64,000 bases of DNA from Gentiana macrophylla (lineage: Eukaryota > Streptophyta > Magnoliopsida > Gentianales > Gentianaceae), in NCBI GenBank assembly GCA_026214975.1, contig CM047814.1, forward strand, positions 23,414,558 to 23,478,557, given 5' to 3'. Position numbers and translations under genes: made by a program. The first letter of the stretch is position 1. Each line of letters begins with the position of its first letter. The notes below the pieces were generated by a model that saw nothing but the letters and a program-made list of their open reading frames with translations, made no database searches and had not been told where the DNA came from. Of the stretch, positions 47,194-57,479 are shown one piece after another.

Positions 47194-48268
47194 CCCCGGG
47201 GAACGAAAGATTTTATTACAACGCCGGATAAAGCCGGTTAAATAAAATACAAAGCCGGACACCGCCGGGAAAGGCCGGAACAAACCGGACAAAGCCAACT
47301 AAACTAAAGATTACAACAACATAAGCCGGGTAATAGAACGAAAGAGGGTGCTTTGAAACAACAGAGTAAAACTTCTCCAAAAGATAGTGAGACGCCCAGA
47401 CACGGATCCTCTTATACCATCTATTACCAGACAAACAAACTAATACAGACCTACTAATAGTAACACTAAAGAAAAGAAAAACAGCAAGCACCGCCAAGAT
47501 ACCACCACCATGCCCGCGCAAAACCAAGTACTCCTCCTGATATCCTACCAACGAACCGCGAGCTGCCGCGGAAGATGCCACGTGTGACGGTTGGACACGA
47601 AAGATTGCCCACTAGCGGCCGACAACAACTCGAGATCCGCAGCCGAAAGCAGTGAAGCCGAAGTCTGAACCTCCGAAAGACGACTCCCGAACCAAATCGG
47701 TCAGGCCATCGGCGAAGAGAAACCGGCAGCAAGAGCAGCGCAGCAGCAGCGAAACAGTGTCGCCATCAACCTCCCAAGCCCCAGATCTAAATCACACCAT
47801 CAAAGCACGCCACCAAGAGTCGCCGGAAAAAGCATCCGGCCAAACAGAACACCGGGCAAGGACGACGGAGGAGATAGATCTAGCAAAAACAAAACGAAGC
47901 AAGAGAGGAGAAAACCAAAAGAAGCTTAACTAGAAGAGGATATATTTACAAGAAGGAGGGAAGGGGTGGACGCCGGCAGCACAAGGCCGCCGGCGCCAAG
48001 AGGAGATTTGCAGGGGACGGCTGGAGTTTAAGTGCTTTTGGGGAGAGAGAAAAATTACAATTTAGGTCCCTTAGCTGCGTGTTTGTTGCTTCGTTTTTTG
48101 ATGTGGCACGCTGAGGTCAAGTTATGTCTCTAGATCATTTTTCACGTTTTTTTAGGCATATCCGAGTGTCAAATGACTTTCTCACGACTTCTCTTATGGC
48201 CACGGTTAACAAATTTTTTTTTTATTGTACAGATCTGGGCATTTGGAGGGCATAGGAGTGTGGTTTAA
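42440..48268 (+). CDS. AGB1: Heterotrimeric G-protein beta subunit (WD40)
   Basis: Six exons, join(42440..42545, 42648..42742, 44824..45248, 45360..45717, 46641..46754, 48233..48268), give 377 aa, the same length as I recall for Arabidopsis AGB1. All introns are GT-AG and all phases agree. The N-terminal coiled coil (MSVAELKERHQAATQTVSAL) pairs with G-gamma. The seven-bladed WD40 propeller follows, with repeats ending ASQDGRLIVWNAL, SSGDHTCVLWD, SGSCDTTARLWDTR, GSEDGTCRLFDIR and GSWDSNLKIWAF. It acts with G-alpha at the plasma membrane in defence, development and stress signalling (established for the family). Introns 2 and 5 are long and carry a SINE, two MITEs and a poly(A) insertion, yet the coding exons are intact. 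Gene symbol is by similarity to the single-copy plant gene. Confidence 0.96.
43012..43228 (+). mobile_element. tRNA-derived SINE in intron 2 of G-beta
   Basis: A 217-bp insertion flanked by a target duplication, ATGTCAAGTAAGAAG (42,997-43,011) and ATGTCAGTAAGAAG (43,229-43,242). Inside are an RNA polymerase III A-box-like TAGTTCAATGG (43,024-43,034) and B-box-like GTGTTCGATTCC (43,076-43,087). The element ends in a T-rich tail (CTTTTTT), as several plant SINE families do. It lies in the same direction as the gene. The cloverleaf does not fold as a functional tRNA. Confidence 0.75.
44133..44468. mobile_element. MITE in intron 2 of G-beta
   Basis: Terminal inverted repeats CATAGTTGTTAAGGC (44,133-44,147) and GCCTTGACAACTATG (44,454-44,468) differ at one base. 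The right subterminal part is GC-rich with the palindromic CGCCTAGGCG and CTAGGCGAGCGCC. No coding capacity in 336 bp. Superfamily not assigned because the target duplication is unclear. Confidence 0.7.
46830..47083. mobile_element. Stowaway-like MITE in intron 5 of G-beta
   Basis: 254 bp with ends CTCCCTCCGTTCC and GGACGGAGGGAG. The inverted repeat extends inward (AAAATACAAGGCATTT against AAATGC..TATATTTTAGG). TA follows the right end. CTCCCTCCGT is the hallmark terminus of Stowaway elements of the Tc1/mariner group. The left flank is AA rather than TA. Confidence 0.8.
47164..48109 (-). mobile_element. Poly(A) retro-insertion in intron 5 of G-beta
   Basis: Perfect 14-bp target duplications, GCTGAGGTCAAGTT, lie at 47,150-47,163 and 48,110-48,123. 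Between them is a 946-bp insert with about 30 T at its left edge, a poly(A) tail on the minus strand. The minus-strand 3' end before the tail has a polyadenylation-like AATAAAATC and CCCCGGGG. The body is GC-rich with many CCGGC blocks. Long minus (47,216-47,581) and plus (47,652-47,933) frames show no known domain. It is a product of LINE machinery: an internally deleted LINE, a SINE-like element or a retrocopied transcript. It lies antisense to the gene. Confidence 0.8.
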
Positions 48269-48860
48269 CTCTCTAATATTCTGATTTCATTGGGAAGAAG
48301 TAGGGGTCTTGATTACGAGGAATCAAACTTGCACTGTGTATCTTTTTTCATTCCCGTCAGCTACCGTGGTCTGATAAACCGTAAGTTGTATAGTGCTGTT
48401 GATCATTACTTTCGTCAACCACAGTTGAGCTATATATACACACACATATACGTGTACGTGTGTATACATTAATATATGTGTGTGTATATGAAAGTAATAA
48501 AATGGATTTGTTTCGATTGAGTTACCAATTAAATGACCAGGAGCAATTTAGAGTTCATGCAAGTTTCGATTTCTTTGTATGTAAGTATTATAAAATCTTT
48601 CAGTCCCAAATTCGAATGTGTAAGCAGAATATTGTATTTTTTTTTCTTTCTCTTTGTATAATTCACATGTTTTAAGTTCCATAGGCAGCCAATAGCATCA
48701 AATCGTTGGTTTCCATTTTGATAGGAAAAAGAAAGTTCATGTATTGGTAAAATAAAAGTGAATGAAACATGTAAGTCCGGTTTTCTATATGTAAATATAA
48801 TGGCTAACAAAAAATTTATATATATATATAGTTGAGAGATATAGAATTGAGATGAAAAGA
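48269..48860. other. Spacer between convergent G-beta and receptor kinase genes
   Basis: About 590 bp of 3'-flanking DNA shared by two convergent genes. It includes a TA/CACA-GTGT simple repeat (about 48,432-48,490) and an ATAT run (48,817-48,830). No separate gene was seen. Confidence 0.6.
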
Positions 48861-51800
48861 TTAAGGAATAGGTCTTGGAACAATAGGACGCAATTCTTGT
48901 GATTCGGCTGCACCGCTATGGGGATAATGTTCGCTACTCGTGAACTCTTGGCTAGACGACATACCAGATCTCGGGTGTTTCCTTAGGTCCATTTGGAAAG
49001 AATCATAATCAGAACCACCACTTGTCGCTGGACTCTGCCCTGGTTTTAATCCGTTTAGGTCTTCCAACGACACGTCTCCTTCTAATGCACGCATAAATCT
49101 GTTCAGAATTCATGTCTCAACTTAGGTCTTACTGTATAAATAAATCCATCTTATATCCTGAAAAAGAAGTGAAAAAGAAAAAGAAAACCTGGCTCATTTT
49201 GGGACGTCGTCTAGCAGAATGTCGGATGGAAGCACCAGCACATGCAACCATACGTAACATCTCATCATGATCATAGTTGTTTTCTAGACGCGGGTCCACT
49301 ATTTCTTCGTAGTTTCCACCTTCTGCTGCACGCATCAGTATCGGTCTTGCCTGTGAGCGCATTCATTCATTTCCATTATTATATTATGGAAAATCATAGG
49401 TGCAACGAGGTCAGATTAAGTCACAAAAATATACCGACACAATGTTGTGATAAATGGTAACAAAATATTAGAGCATATATACCCAATCAACAAGGCTATC
49501 ATCTTCGTTAACATCGACTGGGCGCTTTCCGGTTATTAGTTCCAAGAGCATAACACCATAAGAGAACACATCGGATTTCTCAGTCAGCTTGCCACTTGAT
49601 GCATATTCAGGAGCCAAGTACCTATGTTTTTTTTGTTTTCCACAAAATGATTTTTATTCATATATTAAGCAGCTTAATTTGCGTGGTGATTTTAGTTGTG
49701 TTTTTGTTTGAAAGAAGAGAACAATACGTACGTACCCAAATGTACCCATGATACGGGTAGAGACATGGGTGTTTGTGTCAGAAGAAAGTTTAGCCAATCC
49801 AAAATCAGCCACCTGAAATTAATATTTATTTATGACTGTCTTTTTTTTTTTCTTTTTTTTTTTTTTTTGTAATTAAATCATTAAGCTTTATATACAATCT
49901 TAATTATGGACAGTATGTATGTATGTACGTACCTTAGCCTCAAAATTAAAGTCAAGAAGAATGTTTGCTGTTTTGATGTCTCGATGGATGATACGAGGGT
50001 GGCCTAAGTAGTAAGTAATTACAAATAATTAATTAACCACGTCAAAAACAAATAGATTAACTAACTAACTATAAAATCAACACTTTGAAAGATGAAAAGT
50101 AGTAGTAATGCTTACAATCTTCATGAAGATAAGCAAGCCCTTTTGCAGATCCTATTGCGATCTTAAGCCTCGTAGGAAAATCCATAGCCGGTCGTCCATG
50201 TCCTGAAATATATAACACAAGAAGATTTAACAACAATATATATTACAACTAAAATCACATTAAATCGCGTTTTATAATTCGATTTTTTTAATGTGATCAA
50301 GGATAGCTAGCTAGCTAGCTAGCTAGGTACACATACCATAGAGGTGGTACTCAAGAGTATTGTTTGCAACAAATTCATAAACCAACATTCTTTGAGTCCC
50401 CGCAATACAATATCCCACAAGAGATACCAAATGACGGTGATGAACTCTGCTAATAATCTCAACTTCTGCTTGAAACTCTCTTTCCCCTTGTCCGCTATTC
50501 GCTTTCAGACTTTTCACCGCCACTTCTTTACCGTTGGGTAGAATTCCTTTGTGCACGTAACCGAACCCGCCTTGTCCTAACAAATTCACCTTGGAAAACC
50601 CTCCTGTTGCCGCCGCTAAATCCTCGTAGGTGAAACTGCTTTGATTGAATCCAAGAGCCATCGCGGGATGCGGGGGTGGATTTACTGGACCCGAGTAAGC
50701 TGCTGAGCTCAGTTCACTGCTGCTCATCATTGGGGGCGGCGGTGGCGGGGCTATTGGCCACCCTTGCTCTGAACTTACTTGCCCACTTGGTGGCATTCTA
50801 TACAAATTGTCTGAAGACTTCATTGGATTACTCCAATTTAAGGGTTGCCCACTGTTGTAGTAGTTATCTGAAATATTTTCCAATATTTTTGGGAGACGTT
50901 AAACATAACAAGGAGTGGGATAACCAAAATCAAATGCATAAGACAAATCTATAGCCTATATACATATCTGCTGAAAGAGTGTTTAAGATGTTAATTATTC
51001 ACCTCCTTATCAGCTTAAGTTTTTTTATATAAGGAAATATAGTAGTATCTTTATTAACACCAATTGATTTTAAGACAACTGCAAGTGGCGTTCCTCACAA
51101 TATGATATCGGAGCAGGAGATCCTGAGTTCAAGTCCCGCCAAATAAAAACAAAAAAGGCAAGTGTTGGGACCCACTCTCTTCTTATAGGCCAACACTGGC
51201 GCCCACACTGGCTGCCAGTGGCGTGTTTAAGTTTTTAGGAGATGTAGTTGAACAATATTATTCAACCTACAACTTTTTCATATACTAAACTGTTTTATTA
51301 ATAACAATCAAATGTTAATTTAAATTTTATGAATCATAATTTATAAGAATATTCTATCATTTTTTTAAAATGTCTGAAAAAAACTATTATTATTATTATT
51401 TATGAATGGATGTAGTATATCTTAATAACTTTTCAAAGGCCTCCTAAGAGCAGCCCTACTAAGGGTGTTGTGGACATATATATTCTCTTCCAATTTTTGT
51501 TAGGGTAGAGTACTTCATTTAACAAATAGAAAATAACAAATGCAAAATAGATTAATTTTTTAGGAGATTATCTCTCTTATTGTCTATTTCTAGAGAATAG
51601 AAGAGACAATATTCTATCTTGAATAAAGAGCCCCAACCCTTTTTCTTCCCGAACTTCAAAAATTTAATACTACCTCCGGTCTAAATTATAAGTCATCTTA
51701 GAATTTTCACATTGATTAAGAAAGTAGTTAAATGTAATTAATGTAGGGATAAAATGTCTAATACACCCCTTGACTATCATAAATACAACAATTGTGGAGT

Positions 51801-53484
51801 AAATAAAAGTTGTTGGATTGATATAAATTAGAGTAAAGATAAGAAAATGTTCATTAATCTTTCTCTTGATATTGTGAATGACTTATATTATGGGAACAAA
51901 GGAAAAAAGCTAGGATGACTTATATTTTGGACCGGAGGTAGTATTATTTTATCCATAGATTTAAAATATTCTTCACCATTACAACATCTAATCACACACA
52001 TATTATCTCTACAATTTTTCTATATTTATCTTCCACTAATATTTTTCCAAATTAGCCAAGCATCAACAAACAACACTCATTTCCCCAATCACCTCTAGTG
52101 TTGCTCTAAGATGGGTATAGATATTGTTTTGACCTTGAAATTTAAAGGTAATGCTACTCTTTTGATTCACAAATTTTACTATGTAGGTGAACATTGCAAT
52201 TTCTAATATCAACTTCGATTCTCATTCCCTGATGTAATAATAAATAAACCATTTCCCCTTTTCCAAATTAAAAAAGGAATTAAATTGATTAAGATATAAA
52301 ATTTGAGATCGATGTTAATGGCATAATACATTAAATATATCTTGAAGACCACACCTACGCAAAATTCGACTTTTTATGGTCGAAATAACACATTTCGATT
52401 TTTCGAGTTGAAATAACACATTTCAACCTCTAAAAATCGAATTTCTATACGCGTGTGATCTTAATATATTGAGTGTGATCATTAACGATACTATAAAATT
52501 TTCAAGATATAACTAATACCTTGAAGATTGGCAACCGGACAACATTGTTTGATTGTGTTTAGTGTGGCTCGAGCTCGAGCAATATGTATATAGTATGTTA
52601 TTGCTTCCATTTTGTGTTTAGAGTTGGATTTATGTTATTAGATTGATGTCCTTATGATTTTATTCTTAAGGCACGAGCCGAACGACTTGTTCTCAGAATT
52701 AGCTCGGACTTTTAGGAGGACGTTATATTATATACAATCAATTGTATACACATATTGTGTTAAACGTCGAAATTTATATAATATTTTAGCTAGTAAAGCA
52801 TTAAAATTATGGAAGAAAAAAAAAGAAAAAGATATTACCATGACTTGCATGGGAATTGTCCATGTAATAGCCCGTTGCTCTCCGCTTCTTCTTCTTCTTA
52901 CAGCAACAACAGAACACTAAAGCTATCATTATCAAAAGCAACAAACCTGCACCAGCAACAACCCCGACAATCGTCTCTTTTTCGTTAGTAGATGTCTCTT
53001 TATGTTTTGACGGTGGTGAAGATTTGTGCTTTGGAGGTGATAATGCTCCGGAATGGGGCGGCGGAGGAGGTGGTGGTGGTGGCGGTGGCGGCGGTGGTTG
53101 ATATGATTGTGAGTCTCCATTGGAGGAACTTGATTTGGGAGGAGGCGGAGGTGGAGATTTGTTATCATTATTGTTGTTGTTGTTGTTGTTGTTATTAGAT
53201 GGTGGCGGTGGAGGGCTTTGGTTTGAATCTTGTGGCGGTGGAGGAGATTGTGAATCTTGAGAAGGGGGAGGCGGAGAGTTTGAATCGTCAGACGACGGTG
53301 GAGGTGGAGAAGATGATGAGGAATCCGGTGGCGGAGGAGATGATGATGATGAGCTCGAAGAATCCGGTGGTGGCGATGAATTTGACTTTGAAGAATCTGG
53401 GGGTGGTGGAGAGTTATCATCCGAGGATGACGATGATGAATCTGGTGGTGGTGTGGAGCTATCACCAGATGAATCCGATGGCAT
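48861..53484 (-). CDS. Proline-rich receptor-like kinase (PERK type), with a possible frameshift in the last exon
   Basis: Eight exons on the complement: 52839-53484, 50337-50867, 50116-50202, 49933-50003, 49736-49812, 49483-49621, 49189-49350 and 48861-49098. The N-terminus is Ser/Pro-rich with SPPPP blocks, a 10-Asn run and 14 prolines, as in extensin-like wall-contacting domains. A transmembrane helix (about 171-195) is followed by CCCC and a Lys/Arg stop-transfer. The kinase has the glycine loop GQGGFG (313-318), K334, HRD (428-430), DFG (448-450) and APE (474-476), so it looks active. No signal peptide is obvious, as is usual for PERKs. Start is the ATG at 53,484. Exon 8 opens ATTTATGCGTGC, while the frame used by the rest of the exon needs one T fewer. 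As sequenced, the tail after residue 571 shifts and stops early. Probably the PERK5 orthologue by neighbourhood. Confidence 0.9.
51079..51235 (+). mobile_element. Possible SINE or tRNA-like fragment in PERK intron 1
   Basis: TATGATATCGGAGCAGGAGA followed by GAGTTCAAGTCCCGCC resembles a tRNA-derived head with a B-box-like segment. The right part is CGCC-rich and repeats GCCA(A)CACTGGC. No target duplication was found, so the class is uncertain. Confidence 0.3.
51670..51941. mobile_element. Stowaway-like MITE in PERK intron 1
   Basis: 272 bp with TA on both sides (51,668-51,669 and 51,942-51,943). Ends are CTACCTCCGGTC and GACCGGAGGTAG; the inverted repeat extends through AAATTATAAGTCATC and GATGACTTATATTTT. 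Typical Tc1/mariner-derived MITE. Confidence 0.88.
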
Positions 53485-54596
53485 TTTCACAAAATTATGA
53501 TGTCAAATGAAGCCGTGATTTTGCCCGGCCGCTCTCCTTACGCAAGGTCCTGCATGTTAAAAAAACAAAAATGATTTCAAGCTAGCTTAATATTCAAGTT
53601 TTTGTTAAAAAAATTAGGTAGGGTACGATATGGTAAATAAGAAGAAAGGAAGATGAAAATTAGACTAGTGCTACCTTTTAGGAGAAGGGGCAGAAATGAA
53701 TATCAAAGAAAGGACGAGAAAAAGTAATGTTTACCCCCTCATGCATGCATGCCTTAGTTTCAACGGGAAAAAAGTAAACTGGGAGTCGCCGACCATTCCT
53801 TTCCCCAAATATCTCCTATAACTTAGGAAACTAAATTGTGGACCCTATTTTTGGTACGTAACAAGTTATTGAAAAAAAGAAGACTTACGGTATCTGTTGT
53901 GTGTTAATTGTCAACCTTCATTGGTTTTCGAAGGTGCCATCGTGAAGTAAAATGCTATGTCCACAACAAGATAAACGCAATATATCTTTACACATTTAAA
54001 TTTGGATCATAATAGATCCTTCATGTATCAATGAGTCTTGCACCATTCAGTGGTATAAGATGTGTTGTATATATTTGTTGTGTTTATTTTGTTGTGGACA
54101 TAACATTACCCTCAATCCTTTGTTTGAACACTGTTCAAAGGCCTTGTACGTAGATGGCGAAACTCCTCATAATTGAAGTTCTTTGAGCCCGCCCTGAATA
54201 ATCCTCCCTTCGCCATTACCCTCAATCCATACCCTGCTTGCATTCTTTTTTGTAGGGGCAAATGATAGATTTATTTTATTTTATTTTGAATAAAGGCTAA
54301 AGATAGATTATTAAGAACATTAAGCAATACATGCACGGATATATGAGAAGGGAGTAGAATCTTATTCCACACATCCGGCCAGATGAAGACTTTCCCTAAC
54401 TAAATGATGAGCGGTCACTTTGCCAATTCTATTTAATTACAAAAGAAAATGTTGCAGGGACAAAAAAACAGGTGTAATGTGCGACAGTCACTAATGATGC
54501 TTTGAAGAAAGACTTATGATAAATAATGAGAGAGATTCCTTAAAAAATAACTCTGAAAAACTCCAATTACCCTCAAAAAAAAAGAAAAAAAAAGAA
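53485..54596. other. Upstream region of the receptor kinase gene
   Basis: About 1.1 kb without a gene. It includes CATGCATGCATGC near 53,740-53,753 (RY-type repeat, seen in many plant promoters) and a sequence related to the phrase 'TTGTTGTGGACATAACATTACC' in two parts. The A-rich tract at 54,570-54,603 marks the border with transposon-derived DNA. Confidence 0.5.
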
Positions 54597-54815
54597 AAAA
54601 AAAAGCTCCTAGTAAGAACAAGCACCAAAGCATGGTAAATTGGGAGAGATTCACCCGCCATGACATCATATCTTCCTTCCAGCTTCTTTGAAAAACCACG
54701 GATGATCTTACCCTATGAGTTTCTGAGAACGCCACCCACAACTACCATGTTATCTTTAAAAGCCGCATCAACATTTTTAAGAGTGCATGCAGGTGGAGGG
54801 CTCGAAGCAGCATGG
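54597..54815 (-). pseudogene. RNase H-like (RVT_3) fragment of a non-LTR element
   Basis: The minus strand reads PPPACTLKNVDAAF, VVVGGVLRNS, a TAG stop, then GKIIRGFSKKLEGRYDVMAG and PIYHALVL. The order NVDxAF - GGVLRN - G(K) - GFS - AE-like matches the RNase H-type domain found at the C-terminus of many plant LINE proteins. The in-frame stop and lack of flanking domains indicate a fragment. A run of T follows on the minus strand, so the sequence is cut there. Confidence 0.65.
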
Positions 54816-54993
54816 AGACTCGGACAGTGGCAGTCCTCCTGGGTCTTAATTAGAACTTAGAAGTCGCTCTAAAAAAATTCTTCAGCCTCAACCTTCGAAA
54901 GAGCTATTGAAGAGCTAACATGCATGGACCTCCTTGCCTTTGAAAAGCCACCATTAATTGCGTGCTTTCCAGACATTCTAGAGAAGACATACT

Positions 54994-55690
54994 ATGTTGG
55001 TTATCTCCCCTTCATCTGAAGTCGATTTTCATTTTTCTGGTTCGAAGGGGGCATCCGGCGGAATTGCAAGCTTGTGGGACAAAAACATTTTCAAAAAAGC
55101 TAACTCTTTCGAAGGTGATGGATTCATTGGTGTTGCAGGTGAGTGGACCGGAATCGAAAAACCCATCCTGTTATTGAATGTGTATGCCCCCCAGGGTATA
55201 AAAGATAAGGAGGCTATGTGGAACAACATGTTGGCAAAAATTCTTAATTGGTCCGGTATAGTGTTTGTGTGTGGTGACTTTAACTCGGTCTGCTTCAAAC
55301 ACGAAAGAAAAGGGTCAATTTTTAATCAAAAGGATGCAGATATTCTGCTTGATTTCATCTCAGCTTTCGGGTCTATTGGATCTCAAATTGGAAGGTATGA
55401 AGTTTACTTGGATCAACAAAAATGGATCAAAATTGAGCAGGATTGATAGAGTCCTTGACTCCTTGTGTCTCGCCAAACTTCCATGATACTTGGCACAACA
55501 CATCTCTCATTGCTTTACAAAGGAACCTGTCCGATCATTGTCCCCTTTTCGTCAAGCAGAATTTTTGTGACTTGGGTCCTTCGCCGTTTCGATTTTTTAA
55601 CTCCTGGATTAACCATGAATCATTTCATGATACGGTGATCAAAGCGTGGAAGGATAAGGATATTAGAGGAAGGCCTGGTGCCTGGTTGGG
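54994..55690 (+). pseudogene. LINE endonuclease domain (degenerate)
   Basis: Residues such as GGIASLWDKN, LLLNVYAP, VFVCGDFNSV and, after a frame slip, LSDHCPLFVK. GDFN and SDH are core motifs of the APE-like endonuclease that nicks target DNA. The N-terminal segment with the first catalytic residues is absent or scrambled. Confidence 0.8.
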
Positions 55691-57349
55691 TGATGAAGGA
55701 AAAATTAAAAAGAGTTAAGGGCATCCTAAAAGTTTGGAGTAAAGAGAATTTTGGGAGGTTAAAGTCGGACTTAGAGAAAGCGAAAAAGGAGGTTGAAAGG
55801 TATGATTATTTGGCAGAAAATAGAGACTTAAATGATGCAGAACTGGATTGTAGAATACATGCTATCAATTCTTTCAATGAAAAAAATTCTGTCATGGAGA
55901 AGATGCTAAAGCAAAAAGCTAAGGCAAAATGGATAAAGGATGGAGATGAGAATTCTCGGTTTTTTCATGGCTGTATCAAGGGTAGATTAAACAGAAACAA
56001 AATATCTGAAATGGTGATCAATGGGGTATGGACTGAAGACCCGGTTTTAGTCAAGAGAGAAGCTGTAAATTTCTGTAAAAAGCTGTTTTCTGAACCCAAA
56101 ACGAGGAGACCTAATTTCATCTCTTCCAAGTTCAAAAGACTATCGTATATCAGTGGTTTTATGGTGGTCCAGGACCACCATGTCATACTTGTCCACCAAT
56201 GAAATGTCTTATAAGAAGGGTAAAAATGTCAATACATGAGATTTATATTTTACACGGTGAACCCTTATGTTATTTATCGTTTTTCTGATTACGATCTGAT
56301 CACCATCGTTCATCGGGCCCGCGACCATAATAAAATTTTCCATCGGATATGGATAAACAATTGATGGAGAGCCGTTTTCTGAAGAAGTCAAGAGTGCTAT
56401 TTGGAGTTGCGGGACCGAAAAATCTCCGGGGCCCGATGGGTTTTCTTTTGGTTTTTTTTTTTTAAATCCCAATGGAATATAATAAAGAAGGATTTATTGG
56501 ATTTTGTCAAGGACTTTCACAACAAAGGCAAATTAGAAATGGGCTGTAGCTCCTCTTTCTTGGCACTTATTCCTAAGACAACGAGCCCCAGCTCGTTTAA
56601 GGAATATAGGCCCATTAGTTTGGTTGGGTCTATATATAAAATTGTTTTCAAAATGTTGGCTGAACATCTTAAAGGGGTGATGGATGGCCTTGTGGGGGAT
56701 TCGCAATCAGCTTATATTGCGAAAAGGCAGATTCTTGATGGGGTCTTGATCACTAATGAGGTAGTGGACTTTCTCAAGAAGCGAAAACGAAAGGCCTTCG
56801 TTTTAAAGTGACTTTGAAAAGGTTTTCGACTCGGGTTAAGCGGGGGCTTTCTAGATTCTTTGTTTTGGAGCAGATGACCTTCGGTTTTAAATGGAGACAG
56901 TGGATAAAACATTGCCTTTCTACAATGAGAGTTTCCATTCTTATCACGGAAGTCCCACGGAGGAATTCAATATGGAAAGAGGGGTTCGTCAAGGCGATCC
57001 TTTATCTCCATTCCTTTTCTTTCTAGTAGCTGAATCTCTAAACTTAATGATTGAAACTACCGTGGAGAAGAATTTGTATAAGGGCATCCCTTTGCGGAAC
57101 TCGGAGTTAAAGACCACTCACCTTAAATTTGCGGATAACACTATATTTTTTGGTGACTGGGATTTTAACAACATGGTGAATTTAAGAAGGATTTTGAAGA
57201 TTTTTGCGAGGGTTTCGGGCCTTAATATCAACCTGAGTAAGAGCAGGTTATTTGGAGTAAACGTGCATCATGAGGATCTTACTGCTGGGATCAATGCTTT
57301 AGGCTGTAGATCGGATTCTCTTCCGTTCAAGTATCTTGGGATGCCGGTT
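55691..57349 (+). pseudogene. LINE reverse transcriptase, N-terminal and palm parts (degenerate)
   Basis: Motifs in order: WIKDGDENSRFFHGC, SSSFLALIPKTTSPSSFKEY followed by RPISLVG, QSAYIAKRQILDGVLI, MERGVRQGDPLSPFLFFLVA and LKFADNTIFFGDW, then SGLNINLSKSRLFGVN. The catalytic FADD box reads FADN, so one metal-binding aspartate is lost. Between about 56,150 and 56,360 a segment with the palindrome at 56,161-56,181 interrupts the expected link to KSPGPDGFSF. Confidence 0.85.
56161..56181. repeat. 21-bp perfect palindrome inside the LINE
   Basis: Arms ATGGTGGTCC and GGACCACCAT around a single A. It stands at the start of a segment (about 56,150-56,360) that does not fit the LINE protein. Confidence 0.85.
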
Positions 57350-57461
57350 TGTGGTAATTGTGTATTGTATATTAATTGATTAAAGTGTTAACAAAGTAAT
57401 AACAAAGTACAAAGTAATAATAATGTATCAAAACTACGTCGTATCAATCATATCCTCAACA
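57350..57461 (-). repeat. 3' LTR of the short-LTR copia element
   Basis: Begins TGTGGTAATTG and ends CCTCAACA. Relative to the other LTR it lacks an internal block of about 35 bp (TGGTGGGTATATATATACAC and following bases). Otherwise the two are almost identical. Confidence 0.9.
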
Positions 57462-57479
57462 CGCCCCCGCAATCCCGTG

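Noticed and set aside
47216..47933. Two ORFs of 121 and 93 codons in G-beta intron 5
   Set aside because: Both are inside the poly(A) retro-insertion, the 121-codon one starts at GTG, and neither has a known domain.
52932..53510. Long overlapping ORFs rich in His, Glu or Val on both strands
   Set aside because: They are shadow frames of the proline/serine/asparagine-rich first PERK exon.
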